DNA of 64,000 bases, from NCBI GenBank assembly GCA_902791695.1, contig CADAWR010000008.1, forward strand, positions 18,709 through 82,708, written 5' to 3'. The notes beneath the pieces are model-generated. The model worked only from the letters and a program-made list of their open reading frames with translations, searched no databases and had not been told where the DNA came from. Of this stretch, positions 42,096-52,577 are shown piece after piece. This DNA is from an uncultured Bacteroidota bacterium. Lineage in GTDB: Bacteria; Bacteroidota; Bacteroidia; Bacteroidales; P3. The position numbers and the translations under genes were made by a program. Each line of letters starts with the position of its first letter. Positions within the stretch are counted from its first letter, which is position 1.

Positions 42096-45000
42096 ATGAA
42101 ATACAACGAGTATAAACAGCTTAATTTGACCCAGATTGGCCAAGATGTGCGCCGCTACTGGGAAGAGAATGAAACATTTGAGAAGGGCCAGAAACTGGCT
42201 GAAGGGCATCCCGCATACGTGTTCTACGATGGACCTCCGTCGGCCAATGGTAAGCCTGGTATACACCACGTGATGGCTCGCACCATCAAGGACGTCTTCT
42301 GTCGCTACAAGGCGCAAAAGGGTTACTTCGTCGACCGCAAGGCCGGCTGGGACACACACGGTCTGCCCGTGGAGCTCGGCGTGGAAAAGAACCTCGGCAT
42401 CACTAAGGAGGATATTGGCAAGAAGATAAGCGTCGACGATTACAACCGTGCCTGCCGCGAGGAGGTGATGAAGTACAAGGAGCTGTGGGATGAGCTGACG
42501 CGCGTGATGGGCTATTGGGTCGACCTCAAGAACCCCTACATCACCTTCAACAACGAGTATATCGAGACTTTGTGGTTCCTGTTGAAGAAGCTTTACGACA
42601 AGGGTCTGCTCTACAAGGGCTACACCATCCAGCCTTACAGCCCTGCTGCCGGCACTGGCCTGTCGAGCCACGAGCTCAACATGCCCGGTTGCTATCGTGA
42701 TGTGAAGGACACTACCTGTGTCGCCATGTTCAAGATTTGCGACCAGGCCGACACCTACGCCATTGCGTGGACCACTACGCCGTGGACGCTGCCTTCGAAC
42801 ACCGCCCTTTGCGTGGGTCCCAATATCGACTATGTTACCATTGAGACCACCCATCCCTACACTGAGAAGCCCTGCCGTATCATCATGGCCAAGGCTCTGG
42901 TGGGTTCGATGTTCCCGGAGGGCAAGTGCCCTGAATACAAGATTGTCTCCGAGTGCAAGGGTACCGCGCTTGAAGGTATGCGCTACGAGCAACTCATCCC
43001 CTGGGTGAAGCCAACCGAGGTGAGCGACAAGGGCTCGTTCCGTATCATTCTGGGCGACTATGTCACCACAGAGGATGGTACCGGCATTGTGCATATCGCC
43101 CCCACCTTTGGTGCCGACGACGCCCGTGTGGCCAAGAAAGCCGGCATCGGTGACCTGTTGCTCTTTGACCGCGACGGCAAACAACTGCCCATGGTCGACA
43201 AGCAGGGCCGCTTCGCCCCTGTCGAGGACCTCGACCCAGAGTGGGTGAAGGCTAACATGAACACCGAGCTCTATGGCCAGTACGCCGGCAAGTTCGTCAA
43301 GAACGCCTACGACCCCACCAAGGGAGAGAAGGACATGAGCCTCGACGTGGAGCTGGTCATCATGCTCAAGGCCGAAGGAAAACTCTTCAAGAGCGAGAAG
43401 CACACGCACAGCTATCCGCACTGTTGGCGCACCGACAAGCCCGTGCTCTACTACCCCCTCGACAGCTGGTTTATCCGCACCACAGCCCTCAAGGAGCGTA
43501 TGATTGAGCTCAACAAGACTATCAACTGGAAGCCCGAGGCCACCGGCAGCGGCCGCTTTGGCAACTGGCTGGAGAATATCGTCGACTGGAACCTCTCGCG
43601 CAGCCGCTACTGGGGCACTCCGCTACCCATCTGGCGCACCGAGGATGGCAAGGAGGAGAAGTGCATAGGCAGCGTGAAGGAACTGAGCGCCGAGATTGAG
43701 AAGGCCGTCAAGGCCGGTCTCATGACTTCGAATCCTTATGCTGGCGACTACAAGGACTTTGACTTGCATCGTCCATATATCGATAATGTCATACTCGTTA
43801 GCGACAGTGGCAAGCCTATGCGCCGTGAGCCCGACCTTATCGACGTATGGTTCGACAGTGGTGCCATGCCCTACGCCCAGATTCATTACATGGGCGGTGA
43901 GCTGAAGCCCACAGAGTTCCCTGCAGACTTTATCGCCGAGGGCGTCGACCAAACTCGCGGATGGTTCTACACGCTCCATGCCATCGGAACCATGTGCTTC
44001 GACAGCGTGGCCTTCAAGAATGTCATAAGCAACGGCCTCGTGCTCGACAAGAACGGCAACAAGATGAGCAAACGTCTCGGCAACGCCGTCGACCCCTTCG
44101 AGACTCTCGGTAAGTACGGCCCCGACGCCACCCGCTGGTATATGATTACCAACAGTCAGCCGTGGGACAACCTGAAGTTTGACGTGGAAGGTGTAGACGA
44201 AGTGCGCCGCAAACTGTTCGGCACACTATATAACACCTATAGCTTCTTCGCCCTATATGCCAACCTTGACGGCTTCGACTACTCGCAGAAAGACCTGCCC
44301 ATCGTTGAGCGCCCCGAGATTGACCGTTGGATACTCTCCGAACTCAACACTCTGGTAAAGACCGTCGGCGACGCCATGGAGGACTACGAGCCCACCCGCG
44401 CCGGCCGCGCCATAGGCACTTTTGTGGATGCCTACCTCAGCAATTGGTACGTCCGTCTATGCCGTCGCCGCTTCTGGAAGGGTGAGATGACGTCCGATAA
44501 GGTGTCTGCCTACCAGACGCTCTACACCTGCCTCGAGACCCTAAGCCGCCTAATGGCCCCCATCGCACCCTTCTTCAGTGAAAGAATGTTCCTTGACCTT
44601 AATGCCGTCACCAAGCGCTATGATGTGGAGAGTGTGCATCACCTAGGCTTCCCAGAATACCACGCCGAGATGGTCGACAAGGCTCTTGAGGAGCGCATGC
44701 AGCTTGCCCAGAAGGTCTGTTCTATGGTCCTCGGTCTGCGCAAGAAGAGCAACCTGCGTGTGCGTCAGCCGCTGCAGAAGATTGTCATACCTGTGCGCGA
44801 CGAGAATATGCGTGTCCAGATTGAGAAGGTGCAACATCTCATCTGTTCCGAACTTAACGTCAAGGAAGTGGAGTTCCTCGCAGCCGACAACGATCTGCTT
44901 GTGAAAAAAATTAAGCCCAACTTCAAGACCCTCGGCCCGCGCTACGGCAAGGTGATGAAGGCTCTCGGCGCCGCAATCATGGCCTTCAGCCAGCAGCAAA

Positions 45001-45419
45001 TCAACGCCCTCGAGGCTGACGGAAAGTGCATTGTCCCCGTCGACGGTACCGATTGTGAAGTGTTGCTCTCTGACGTGGAGATTGCCACGCAGGACATCCC
45101 CGGCTGGGTGGTGGCCAACGACGGCTCGCTCACCGTTGCCCTCGATATACAGCTAACTCCAGAACTTGTCGACGAAGGCATCGCCCGTGAGCTGGTAAAC
45201 CGCATCCAGAACATCCGCAAAGAGCAGTTCGACGTCACTGACCGCATTGTGGTGGAGTTGCAGTCCGGCGAGTGGGATACCGCCATAAACCGTCACAGTG
45301 ACTATATCTGCACAGAAACCCTCTGCACCAGACTAACACTTGTCCCCTCCGTGGCTGACGGCCAACCCATTGAACTCCTAGATGGTCAGAATACTGTCAT
45401 CAGCATCAAGAAAGCCTAA
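42096..45419 (+). CDS. ileS: Isoleucyl-tRNA synthetase with GIHH signature (IleS2-like)
   Basis: 1107 residues, class Ia synthetase. The ATP-binding signature reads ANGKPGIHHVM (GIHH at 55-58) where the standard enzyme has HIGH, so the first and fourth positions are swapped. KMSKR is normal at 656-660. The editing domain (AWTTTPWTLPSNTALCVGP) is present. The C-terminus is long and eukaryote-like without a zinc-finger cysteine cluster, as in type 2 IleS. Published work on IleS2 reports that the natural GXHH form gives extreme mupirocin resistance, so that trait is predicted here. The M20 hydrolase start overlaps the stop by one base. Confidence 0.95.
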   Translation: MKYNEYKQLNLTQIGQDVRRYWEENETFEKGQKLAEGHPAYVFYDGPPSANGKPGIHHVMARTIKDVFCRYKAQKGYFVDRKAGWDTHGLPVELGVEKNLGITKEDIGKKISVDDYNRACREEVMKYKELWDELTRVMGYWVDLKNPYITFNNEYIETLWFLLKKLYDKGLLYKGYTIQPYSPAAGTGLSSHELNMPGCYRDVKDTTCVAMFKICDQADTYAIAWTTTPWTLPSNTALCVGPNIDYVTIETTHPYTEKPCRIIMAKALVGSMFPEGKCPEYKIVSECKGTALEGMRYEQLIPWVKPTEVSDKGSFRIILGDYVTTEDGTGIVHIAPTFGADDARVAKKAGIGDLLLFDRDGKQLPMVDKQGRFAPVEDLDPEWVKANMNTELYGQYAGKFVKNAYDPTKGEKDMSLDVELVIMLKAEGKLFKSEKHTHSYPHCWRTDKPVLYYPLDSWFIRTTALKERMIELNKTINWKPEATGSGRFGNWLENIVDWNLSRSRYWGTPLPIWRTEDGKEEKCIGSVKELSAEIEKAVKAGLMTSNPYAGDYKDFDLHRPYIDNVILVSDSGKPMRREPDLIDVWFDSGAMPYAQIHYMGGELKPTEFPADFIAEGVDQTRGWFYTLHAIGTMCFDSVAFKNVISNGLVLDKNGNKMSKRLGNAVDPFETLGKYGPDATRWYMITNSQPWDNLKFDVEGVDEVRRKLFGTLYNTYSFFALYANLDGFDYSQKDLPIVERPEIDRWILSELNTLVKTVGDAMEDYEPTRAGRAIGTFVDAYLSNWYVRLCRRRFWKGEMTSDKVSAYQTLYTCLETLSRLMAPIAPFFSERMFLDLNAVTKRYDVESVHHLGFPEYHAEMVDKALEERMQLAQKVCSMVLGLRKKSNLRVRQPLQKIVIPVRDENMRVQIEKVQHLICSELNVKEVEFLAADNDLLVKKIKPNFKTLGPRYGKVMKALGAAIMAFSQQQINALEADGKCIVPVDGTDCEVLLSDVEIATQDIPGWVVANDGSLTVALDIQLTPELVDEGIARELVNRIQNIRKEQFDVTDRIVVELQSGEWDTAINRHSDYICTETLCTRLTLVPSVADGQPIELLDGQNTVISIKKA

Positions 45420-46627
45420 TGGATAACTTGATAGATATAATCAAACGTCTGGCTCACGCGCAGCGGGATCAAATCATAGAGTGGCGGCGCTGGATGCATC
45501 GGCATCCCGACCTCTCACAGCAGGAGTACGGTACCATGGAGTTTGTGGCCGAACGTCTGCGCGAGATGGGACTGGAGCCCAAGACTGGAATCGGGAAGAC
45601 AGGAACTATGGCAATGCTGCGCGGCAAAGACCCCGACAGTTATTGTGTGGCGTTAAGGTCCGATTACGATGCCCTGCCCATTACCGAATGCACGGGTCTG
45701 CCTTTCGCTAGCGAGAATCCCGGCGTGATGCATGCCTGCGGACACGACATGCACACCTGCTCTCTACTTGGTGCCATCAAGATTCTATTGCAACTGAAGG
45801 AGCATATACATGGCAGCCTTATGTTCATCTTCGAACCCAGCGAGGAAAAATATCCTGGTGGTGCTCGCATGATGATGGAAGACGGCTTGTTCGACGAGGT
45901 GATGCCCAACGAGATTTATTCTTTCCACTGCCTGCCGGAGATGGATTATGGCAAGGTGGGCATGCGCAAGGGCAAGTACATGGCCTCGACAGATGAGCTC
46001 TACTGGACCGTCAAGGGCCTCGGTGGACATGGTGCCACGCCGCATCTGAGTGTCGACCCTATAGTGGTGGCCAGCCATATTGTCATAGCCCTGCAGCAGG
46101 TGGTCAGCCGTAACGCCGCTCCCATGATGCCCACAGTGCTCACCATCGGCAAGATACAAGAGGTCGGTGGCCGCACCAACATTATCCCCGACACGGTGAA
46201 GATGGAGGGCATCATACGCACCTTCGATGAGAAGTGGCGCCTCGAAGCCCACGAGAAGATTCGCAAGATAAGCACCGGCGTTGCCGAGGCCATGGGCGCC
46301 GAGTGCGACCTCTTTATCGACTACGGCTACCCCTACGTTTTCAACGATGACGCCTGCACACAGCAGGTACACGACAATGCCTGCGCTTATGTCGGCGAAG
46401 AAAATGTCGAGTGGCTCGACCTCCGCATGACGGCCGAGGACTTCGCCTTCTTCGCGCAGAAGATACCGGCCTGTTACTTTCGCATCGGCATCCACGAACC
46501 CGGCACACCCTTCAGTAACCTCCACCGTCCCAACCTTATGGTCGACGAGCGTAGCCTCGAACTCGCCAACGGACTCATTGCCTACAACGCGTTGATGGCG
46601 CTACAAAATCGCATCAAACAGCAATGA
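45419..46627 (+). CDS. M20-family metallohydrolase (amidohydrolase/aminoacylase-like)
   Basis: 402 residues, cytosolic (no signal). WRRWMHRHPDLSQQEYGTMEFV, VMHACGHDMHTCSLLGA and MFIFEPSEEKYPGGARMM hold the di-metal ligands and catalytic glutamate of the M20D amidohydrolases, which remove acyl groups from amino acids or similar substrates. A dimerisation insert follows (~180-300). Overlaps ileS by one base and DUF4421 by 4, so the genes are probably co-transcribed. Confidence 0.9.
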   Translation: MDNLIDIIKRLAHAQRDQIIEWRRWMHRHPDLSQQEYGTMEFVAERLREMGLEPKTGIGKTGTMAMLRGKDPDSYCVALRSDYDALPITECTGLPFASENPGVMHACGHDMHTCSLLGAIKILLQLKEHIHGSLMFIFEPSEEKYPGGARMMMEDGLFDEVMPNEIYSFHCLPEMDYGKVGMRKGKYMASTDELYWTVKGLGGHGATPHLSVDPIVVASHIVIALQQVVSRNAAPMMPTVLTIGKIQEVGGRTNIIPDTVKMEGIIRTFDEKWRLEAHEKIRKISTGVAEAMGAECDLFIDYGYPYVFNDDACTQQVHDNACAYVGEENVEWLDLRMTAEDFAFFAQKIPACYFRIGIHEPGTPFSNLHRPNLMVDERSLELANGLIAYNALMALQNRIKQQ

Positions 46628-47745
46628 AAAGACTCCCTGTGATACTTATTCTCTGTGCTTTGTCGTTTTCTGCCCCTTCGCAGAACTTATGGGAATCCTT
46701 GATGTTATGGCTTAAATCCCGCTCTGTTGTTGACAGCAGTTATATCTATCAGCGTCCAGCCTGCTTCTCAGTAGACGGCAACTTTAACAGGCAGAGTTAC
46801 TCCACCACCATGAGCATGAACTATGACATAAACACAAAGTCGCTCGGCTATGCCGATAGTGTATGGGTGCGTGGCAAGTCGGTAATGGAGTTCGACGGCA
46901 AAGTGCGCAACGGTATAGGTTTTGGAATTGGTTATGGCAATCTTGGCTTGGGCTACGGCATCAACCTTGGTGCCGACGACAAGGCCAGCCGTACCTTCAA
47001 CTTTGCCATCAGAGCCCACAAGTGGGGCATCGGCATCAGTTACTATGGCCTCAACAGCTATGCCTACAATGAGGTCACCATAGCCGATGACACCAGCCGC
47101 TACTACGGCAATTATCTCCGTCTGTCAAACAGCCCATGCAATATCTACCGTGTTGGCCTCGACGCCTATTGGTCACTCAACCGCAGCAAATTCGCATACA
47201 CTTCGGCCTACAAGTGTAGCATGGTGCAGCGCCGGTCGGCGGGCTCGATGCTGATTAGCGGCAACGTGCATCTCACAGGCATGACGTGTGCCGAGGATGA
47301 TGAGATATTCAACAACTCCGGTATCCGCAGTTATATGTTCCTGCAGGCCAGTGCTGGCGTCGGCTACTCCCACAACTTCGTCTTCTTCCACCGCGACCCC
47401 ACAGGACCCAAAGACAAAGGCCTCAGCAACCTCACCCTCAATGCCACAATATTCGCCTTGCTTTCTGTCAATAACACTTTTATAGCCACCCCCGTTCAGG
47501 CCGGAAGCAACAACATAGTGCTGAGCTGCCCCATATCCCCCAACGCCAGCGGCAGTCTCGCATTGGCCTATTCCTTGAGCCGTTGGTACTTCAGCCTTCA
47601 GTATTCACACAATCTCTACTATTTCCGCAGCGATAGCGGTCTCACGGCTGCCGACCTGAAGCAGGGCGACAATCTCCGCGACCTTGACTTCTCCACCCTT
47701 ATAATGAACTGGAAGCTCATGGCTATGGCTGTCTTCAATTTCTGA
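46624..47745 (+). CDS. DUF4421 family outer membrane protein
   Basis: 373 residues. After an N-terminal signal (VILILCALSFSAPSQ) comes the pattern DSSYIYQRPACFSVDGNFNRQSYSTTM, GFGIGYGNLGLGYGINLG and TFNFAIRAHKWGIGISYYGLNSYAYNE, matching the DUF4421 barrel-like family of Bacteroidetes, of unknown function. It ends in NWKLMAMAVFNF with a terminal phenylalanine typical of outer membrane proteins. The patatin gene follows after 20 nt. Confidence 0.8.
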   Translation: MKRLPVILILCALSFSAPSQNLWESLMLWLKSRSVVDSSYIYQRPACFSVDGNFNRQSYSTTMSMNYDINTKSLGYADSVWVRGKSVMEFDGKVRNGIGFGIGYGNLGLGYGINLGADDKASRTFNFAIRAHKWGIGISYYGLNSYAYNEVTIADDTSRYYGNYLRLSNSPCNIYRVGLDAYWSLNRSKFAYTSAYKCSMVQRRSAGSMLISGNVHLTGMTCAEDDEIFNNSGIRSYMFLQASAGVGYSHNFVFFHRDPTGPKDKGLSNLTLNATIFALLSVNNTFIATPVQAGSNNIVLSCPISPNASGSLALAYSLSRWYFSLQYSHNLYYFRSDSGLTAADLKQGDNLRDLDFSTLIMNWKLMAMAVFNF

Positions 47746-47765
47746 GAATATTATACCTTAATATT

Positions 47766-50195
47766 ATGAAAAAATATATCACAATCGTAATTGCTTTCCT
47801 CGTGGCGTGCTCGCTTTCCGCGCAGACGCAGACCTTTGTCAAGCGGCAGGCTGACAGCCTGCAGACCTATCATGGCCCGCGTGTGGGTATAGTGCTTGCC
47901 GGCGGTGGCGCCAAAGGGGCCGCGCATATCGGCGTTCTCAAATACATCGAGGAGATGGGCATTCCTGTGAGCTATGTCACCGGCACCAGTATGGGCTCCA
48001 TAATTGGTGGACTCTACGCCCTCGGCTACGAGCCCACTGAACTGGCTGACATCATAGCCAGCGCAGACTGGACGCGCCTGATGTCCAATAGTATCGAGCG
48101 CCGATGCCATTCCAATGAGCAGCGCTTCTATTCCGATCGTGAGTTACTCAGTGTACCATTTGGTTTCGGCGACATGAGCTATGCACGCCAGAACATCATG
48201 AACTCGCTCCCTGCTGCTATAATCAACAGTAGCAACATACAGAACCTCTTCAGTCGTCTCAGCGTCGGCTATACTGACTCCATGGATTTCAATCAACTGC
48301 CTATACCGTTCGCCTGCGTCGCCATTGACATCATCACCGGTGACTCTGTGGTTCTCCACAGTGGCTCTTTCCCGCTTGCCATCCGTTCAAGCATGGCTAT
48401 ACCTGGCATTTTTTCGCCCGTCAAGTGGGGTAAATATCTGCTTGCCGACGGTGGCTTGGTCAATAATTTCCCTGTTGATGTCTGCAAGAACATGGGCGCC
48501 GACATAATCATCGGCGTCGAGTTGGCTAGCGACCTTGCTTCAAGTGCAGACGAGCTACGTTCCTTGCCTCAGATGCTTTCTCAGTATATGGCCCTAGGTA
48601 CAAAGGGCGACCGCTTCGAGCACCGCAAGATGTGCGATGTTTACATCCATCCCGATGTGACTGGATACAATATGCTTAGTTTTAGCGCTGAGAGCATTGA
48701 CTCGCTTGTCTCTCGCGGTTACCGCGAGGCAGCTGTGCATCACGATGCACTGCAGGCAATCCACGACCGTCTGGCACAGTACGGCCATACAGGAAAGAGT
48801 CTGCAGGCACCACATGCCATTAAACTCCTTGAGGGAGACTCCATCCAACTACGCCATGTTAATTACCATGGTGTCATAGAGGGTGAAATGCAGATGCTTC
48901 GCTCGACAAATAACTTTGTTCGCAAAGGCATTAGCACGGTTGACGACATAGAAACCTTCGTCAGTTCCATGCGTGGAACAGGTTATTACAATTATGTCCT
49001 CTACACAATGCGTCCTACTGGTGCCGAGGATGTCTACGACCTTGATGTATACCTCACACCTTCAAAGCCCCATCGTTTAGGTGTGGGCTTCCGCTTCGAT
49101 ACCGAAGAGAGCGCCTCTATACTTTTTCATTTTGGATACAACGAACTTCGCCTAAATGGTTTCAAGGCTTTATTCGATATTGACTTGACCTATAATTTCG
49201 CCCTTGACCTGCGCCTCTTGTGGTCAACGGGCTTGTGGGGCGACTTCAATTTTGATTATAATCTCTCGCAGTCCAAGTTTGCAGTGCGCAATAGTACTGC
49301 TGCAAGCTATAGCGCTGTGCAGCAGCGAGTGCGCCTCTACTATAGCTATAATAACATCCAAGGCTTCACCTTCAATCTCGGCGGTATGGCTCAAACTGTT
49401 GTAGATGCAGACTATGTTCGATACCGTAATCTTTTTGCCCTTGATGACAGTTTCTCGCGCATCAACAGTTTCGGTTTATTTGCATCGCTGTTATACGACA
49501 ACCGCGACGATGCGTACTTCCCTACTAGAGGTATTGCTATGGGCATTGAGGGCGAACTTCGATATTTATACGTGAAACCGCCATCAGAAAAGATATTTGA
49601 TGAAGATGGTAACATAATTGAGGAGAGGGAATACCCTTACAATGTCCAATACCCAGCGTCCAAGTCGTTGCGTGCCTACATCAAACCTACTATCGGCATT
49701 GGCTCCCGTTTTGCTGTTTTGCCGTCTGTAGGCGGACGTGTCTTCTTCGACCTGGATTATAACGCCAATATGCCATATCATGAAAATATATTTGGTGGCG
49801 TCTTTGACCGTCGTTATGTTGACCATCAGTTCGCCTTCATAGGCACCACAGGCCCTATGCTTGCCAACGACCTCATGGCCATCGGACGTGTCGACCTCCG
49901 CTACCGCTTTGGCAAAAACTTCTTTGTTTCGGCCATAGTTAATGTTCTCTACACAAAATCCATAGGCGAACATGAAAGCAATCTCATGGAGTCATGGCCT
50001 TCCGAAGATGACCCAGTCTGGGCGGCAAGTTTAGAGTCTGGTGAGGAAGTCAAACCTAACACCGAATTCTGGGTCCGAGGACTTGGTCTCGAGGTGGCCT
50101 ACAAGTCAATGATAGGACCTATCTCATTCGATTTGATGTGGAACGACATCACCAAGCGCTTCGGCGGCTATCTCAACATCGGTTATTTCTTCTAA
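47766..50195 (+). CDS. Patatin-like phospholipase with C-terminal outer membrane barrel
   Basis: 809 residues. Signal peptide MKKYITIVIAFLVACSLSA; patatin domain with glycine-rich GIVLAGGGAKGAAHIG, nucleophile GTSMGS (Ser75) and the DGG motif (Asp228). A POTRA-like segment (about 350-440) leads to a C-terminal Omp85-type 16-strand barrel. This is the layout of type Vd secretion proteins such as PlpD, where the barrel anchors or exports the lipase. Full length with all catalytic residues, so probably active. Confidence 0.9.
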   Translation: MKKYITIVIAFLVACSLSAQTQTFVKRQADSLQTYHGPRVGIVLAGGGAKGAAHIGVLKYIEEMGIPVSYVTGTSMGSIIGGLYALGYEPTELADIIASADWTRLMSNSIERRCHSNEQRFYSDRELLSVPFGFGDMSYARQNIMNSLPAAIINSSNIQNLFSRLSVGYTDSMDFNQLPIPFACVAIDIITGDSVVLHSGSFPLAIRSSMAIPGIFSPVKWGKYLLADGGLVNNFPVDVCKNMGADIIIGVELASDLASSADELRSLPQMLSQYMALGTKGDRFEHRKMCDVYIHPDVTGYNMLSFSAESIDSLVSRGYREAAVHHDALQAIHDRLAQYGHTGKSLQAPHAIKLLEGDSIQLRHVNYHGVIEGEMQMLRSTNNFVRKGISTVDDIETFVSSMRGTGYYNYVLYTMRPTGAEDVYDLDVYLTPSKPHRLGVGFRFDTEESASILFHFGYNELRLNGFKALFDIDLTYNFALDLRLLWSTGLWGDFNFDYNLSQSKFAVRNSTAASYSAVQQRVRLYYSYNNIQGFTFNLGGMAQTVVDADYVRYRNLFALDDSFSRINSFGLFASLLYDNRDDAYFPTRGIAMGIEGELRYLYVKPPSEKIFDEDGNIIEEREYPYNVQYPASKSLRAYIKPTIGIGSRFAVLPSVGGRVFFDLDYNANMPYHENIFGGVFDRRYVDHQFAFIGTTGPMLANDLMAIGRVDLRYRFGKNFFVSAIVNVLYTKSIGEHESNLMESWPSEDDPVWAASLESGEEVKPNTEFWVRGLGLEVAYKSMIGPISFDLMWNDITKRFGGYLNIGYFF

Positions 50196-50198
50196 ACC

Positions 50199-51611
50199 AT
50201 GGACAATATTCGCGAACTTGAGACCAAGCCCATAGGTGCACTACTGTTGCAGTACGCCCTTCCGGCTGTCATCACCCAGGTGGTGGCATCAATCTACAAT
50301 ATAGTCGACCGTGTCTTCCTCGGCCAGTACGTTGGTGCTCTCGCCATCGCCGGCCTTGCTATCACGTTGCCTATCATGAACATCATCCATGCCCTTGGCT
50401 CGCTGGTGGGTGTCGGCGCCTCGTCACGCATGAGCATTGTGCTGGGCCGCAAGGATGTGCGCTGGGCCGAGAAGATACTTGGCAACAGTATGCTCCTCAC
50501 TTTTTTCTTCGGTTTTCTTTTCGTCACCGGTGGCTATCTTTTCATGGACCACATACTGCAGATGTTCGGCGCATCACTTGACACCATAGGCTATGCTCGC
50601 GAGTACATGCAGATTGTTCTTCCCGGCATGTTCTTTACCACTATGACCTTCAACCTCACCGGCCTCATACGCGCCAGCGGCTACCCAACAAAAAGTATGT
50701 GGATTATGGCCGGAGGTGCGGTACTTAATATTTTCCTCGACGCTCTCTTCATCAGTGCTTTCGGTTGGGGTATCGCCGGTGCCGCATGGGCTACCACAAT
50801 CTCCATGTTCAGCACTGCTGTTGTTGCTATGCTGCACTTTGTCAACCCCAAGAGCTTCATACGCTTCAAACGCCATGCTTGGGCACCAAAACTATATATC
50901 TTCCGCAACGTGCTGCTTATCGGCATGAGCCCGTTCTTGATGAACTTCGCCGCTTCGTTCGTCGTCGCTCTCCTCAACCGTCAGCTCATACGTTATGGCG
51001 GCGACCTTGCCGTTGGTGCCTATGGCATAGTGAACACGTATGCCATGTTCCTTGTTATGTTCATCCTTGGCATCTGCCAGGGTATGCAACCCATTGCTGG
51101 CTATAACTATGGCGCAGGACATAACCACCGCCTCAAGCATGTTTATATGCTCACCATGCGTGTTTCTGTCATAGTTGGAACCCTTGGCGCCGTGTTGGCA
51201 ATGGTTATGCCTCGCATCATCCTGCGCGCCTTTACCGACAGCGACCCGCTGCTCGATATTGGCGTACCGGCGCTACGCTACCTAAATGTCATGATGCCGC
51301 TCATAGCCTTTACTATCACCAACTCACAGTTCTTCCAAAGCATCGATAAGCCTTGGATAGCAATTGTTACCAGCCTCTCACGCCAGGTTCTCTTCCTAAT
51401 CCCGCTGATGTTCATCATCCCCGCCGTGATGGTCCAATACGGCCACGACGGGCTCACCGGCGTGTGGCAGACCTGCACGCTGTGCGACATCCTCGGTGCC
51501 GCCCTTGCTGCCCTGTTGCTTATGTCGCAACGTAAGGTCTTTCACGACGGTTATGTGCCGCCCCTCCGCAAGCCACGCAAAGAGGCCGGTCCTTCGCCAG
51601 AAAAGCAATGA
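50199..51611 (+). CDS. MATE family multidrug efflux transporter
   Basis: 470 residues, twelve predicted membrane helices. LQYALPAVITQVVASIYNIVDRVFLGQYVGALAIAGLAIT, GASLDTIGYAREYMQIVLPGMFF and MFILGICQGMQPIAGYNYGAG are MATE signatures. It exchanges drugs or metabolites for Na+ or H+ at the inner membrane. murB overlaps its end by 4 nt. Confidence 0.93.
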   Translation: MDNIRELETKPIGALLLQYALPAVITQVVASIYNIVDRVFLGQYVGALAIAGLAITLPIMNIIHALGSLVGVGASSRMSIVLGRKDVRWAEKILGNSMLLTFFFGFLFVTGGYLFMDHILQMFGASLDTIGYAREYMQIVLPGMFFTTMTFNLTGLIRASGYPTKSMWIMAGGAVLNIFLDALFISAFGWGIAGAAWATTISMFSTAVVAMLHFVNPKSFIRFKRHAWAPKLYIFRNVLLIGMSPFLMNFAASFVVALLNRQLIRYGGDLAVGAYGIVNTYAMFLVMFILGICQGMQPIAGYNYGAGHNHRLKHVYMLTMRVSVIVGTLGAVLAMVMPRIILRAFTDSDPLLDIGVPALRYLNVMMPLIAFTITNSQFFQSIDKPWIAIVTSLSRQVLFLIPLMFIIPAVMVQYGHDGLTGVWQTCTLCDILGAALAALLLMSQRKVFHDGYVPPLRKPRKEAGPSPEKQ

Positions 51612-52576
51612 AAACATTTGCCGATATATCACTGAAACCATACAATACCTTCGGTATCGACTCGAAGGTGCGTAGGCTCATAGTGTTCGAACCTGGCGAC
51701 GATATACCGCCGTTAGAGGGCAATGTGTTGTTACTCGGCGGTGGCAGCAATGTAGTGTTCACCAAAGACTATGATGGCACTGTCATCACCCTCAGCCACT
51801 CAAGCAATCAAGCAATCATACTGTCAGGCAATCTTGTCACCGCCTGGGGAGGCATGGTTATGGATGACCTTGTCCAGTGGACACTTGACAACGGACTCTA
51901 TGGACTTGAGAACCTTTCTGCCATACCCGGGACCGTAGGAGCCTCGGCTGTACAGAACGTTGGTGCCTACGGCGCCGAAGCCAAGGACTTCATAGAGAGT
52001 GTCGAAGCGTACGATCTGCAGGAGCATCGAATGTACACGTTCAGCAATGCCGATTGCCATTTTGCCTACCGCCATTCCCTGTTCAAGGAGCATCCTGGTC
52101 GCTACCTGATACTGCGCGTGACCTACCGTTTGTGCAATGAGTTCCTGCCTAACCTCAGCTATAAGGCTCTGGAGAATCTTCCTCACAGCACCGCCCAGCA
52201 GCTCCGCAATGCCATCACCGACCTTCGTTGGAGTAAGCTCCCACGCCCCGAAGAGCATGGCTCGGCTGGCAGCTTCTTTAAAAACCCGCTGGTTGACGAA
52301 GGTACATATACCCGCATTAAAGCACAATATACCGATATGCCGGACGCCCATAAAACAAATGACGAATACAAGTTGAGCGCTGGATGGCTCATCGACCGTG
52401 CCGGCTGGAAAGGCAAGACAATGGGTAGGGCAGGGGTGTGGCCCAATAACGCCCTCGTGCTCTACAATACAGGAGCCTGCACAGGCAACGAGGTCGTCGC
52501 CCTCGCTCAGGCCATCGTTGCCGATGTGCAGACAAAGTTTGGAATTACACTTGAACCCGAAGCAATAATCATTTAA
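51608..52576 (+). CDS. murB: UDP-N-acetylenolpyruvoylglucosamine reductase MurB
   Basis: 322 residues. FAD-binding LKPYNTFGIDSKVRRLIVFEP, LLGGGSNVVF, LSAIPGTVGASAVQNVGAYGAEAKDFI, CHFAYRHSLFKEH and GSAGSFFKNP identify a type I MurB, which makes UDP-MurNAc for peptidoglycan. Ends EAIII. The next gene begins 1 nt later. Confidence 0.96.
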   Translation: MKTFADISLKPYNTFGIDSKVRRLIVFEPGDDIPPLEGNVLLLGGGSNVVFTKDYDGTVITLSHSSNQAIILSGNLVTAWGGMVMDDLVQWTLDNGLYGLENLSAIPGTVGASAVQNVGAYGAEAKDFIESVEAYDLQEHRMYTFSNADCHFAYRHSLFKEHPGRYLILRVTYRLCNEFLPNLSYKALENLPHSTAQQLRNAITDLRWSKLPRPEEHGSAGSFFKNPLVDEGTYTRIKAQYTDMPDAHKTNDEYKLSAGWLIDRAGWKGKTMGRAGVWPNNALVLYNTGACTGNEVVALAQAIVADVQTKFGITLEPEAIII

Positions 52577-52577
52577 T

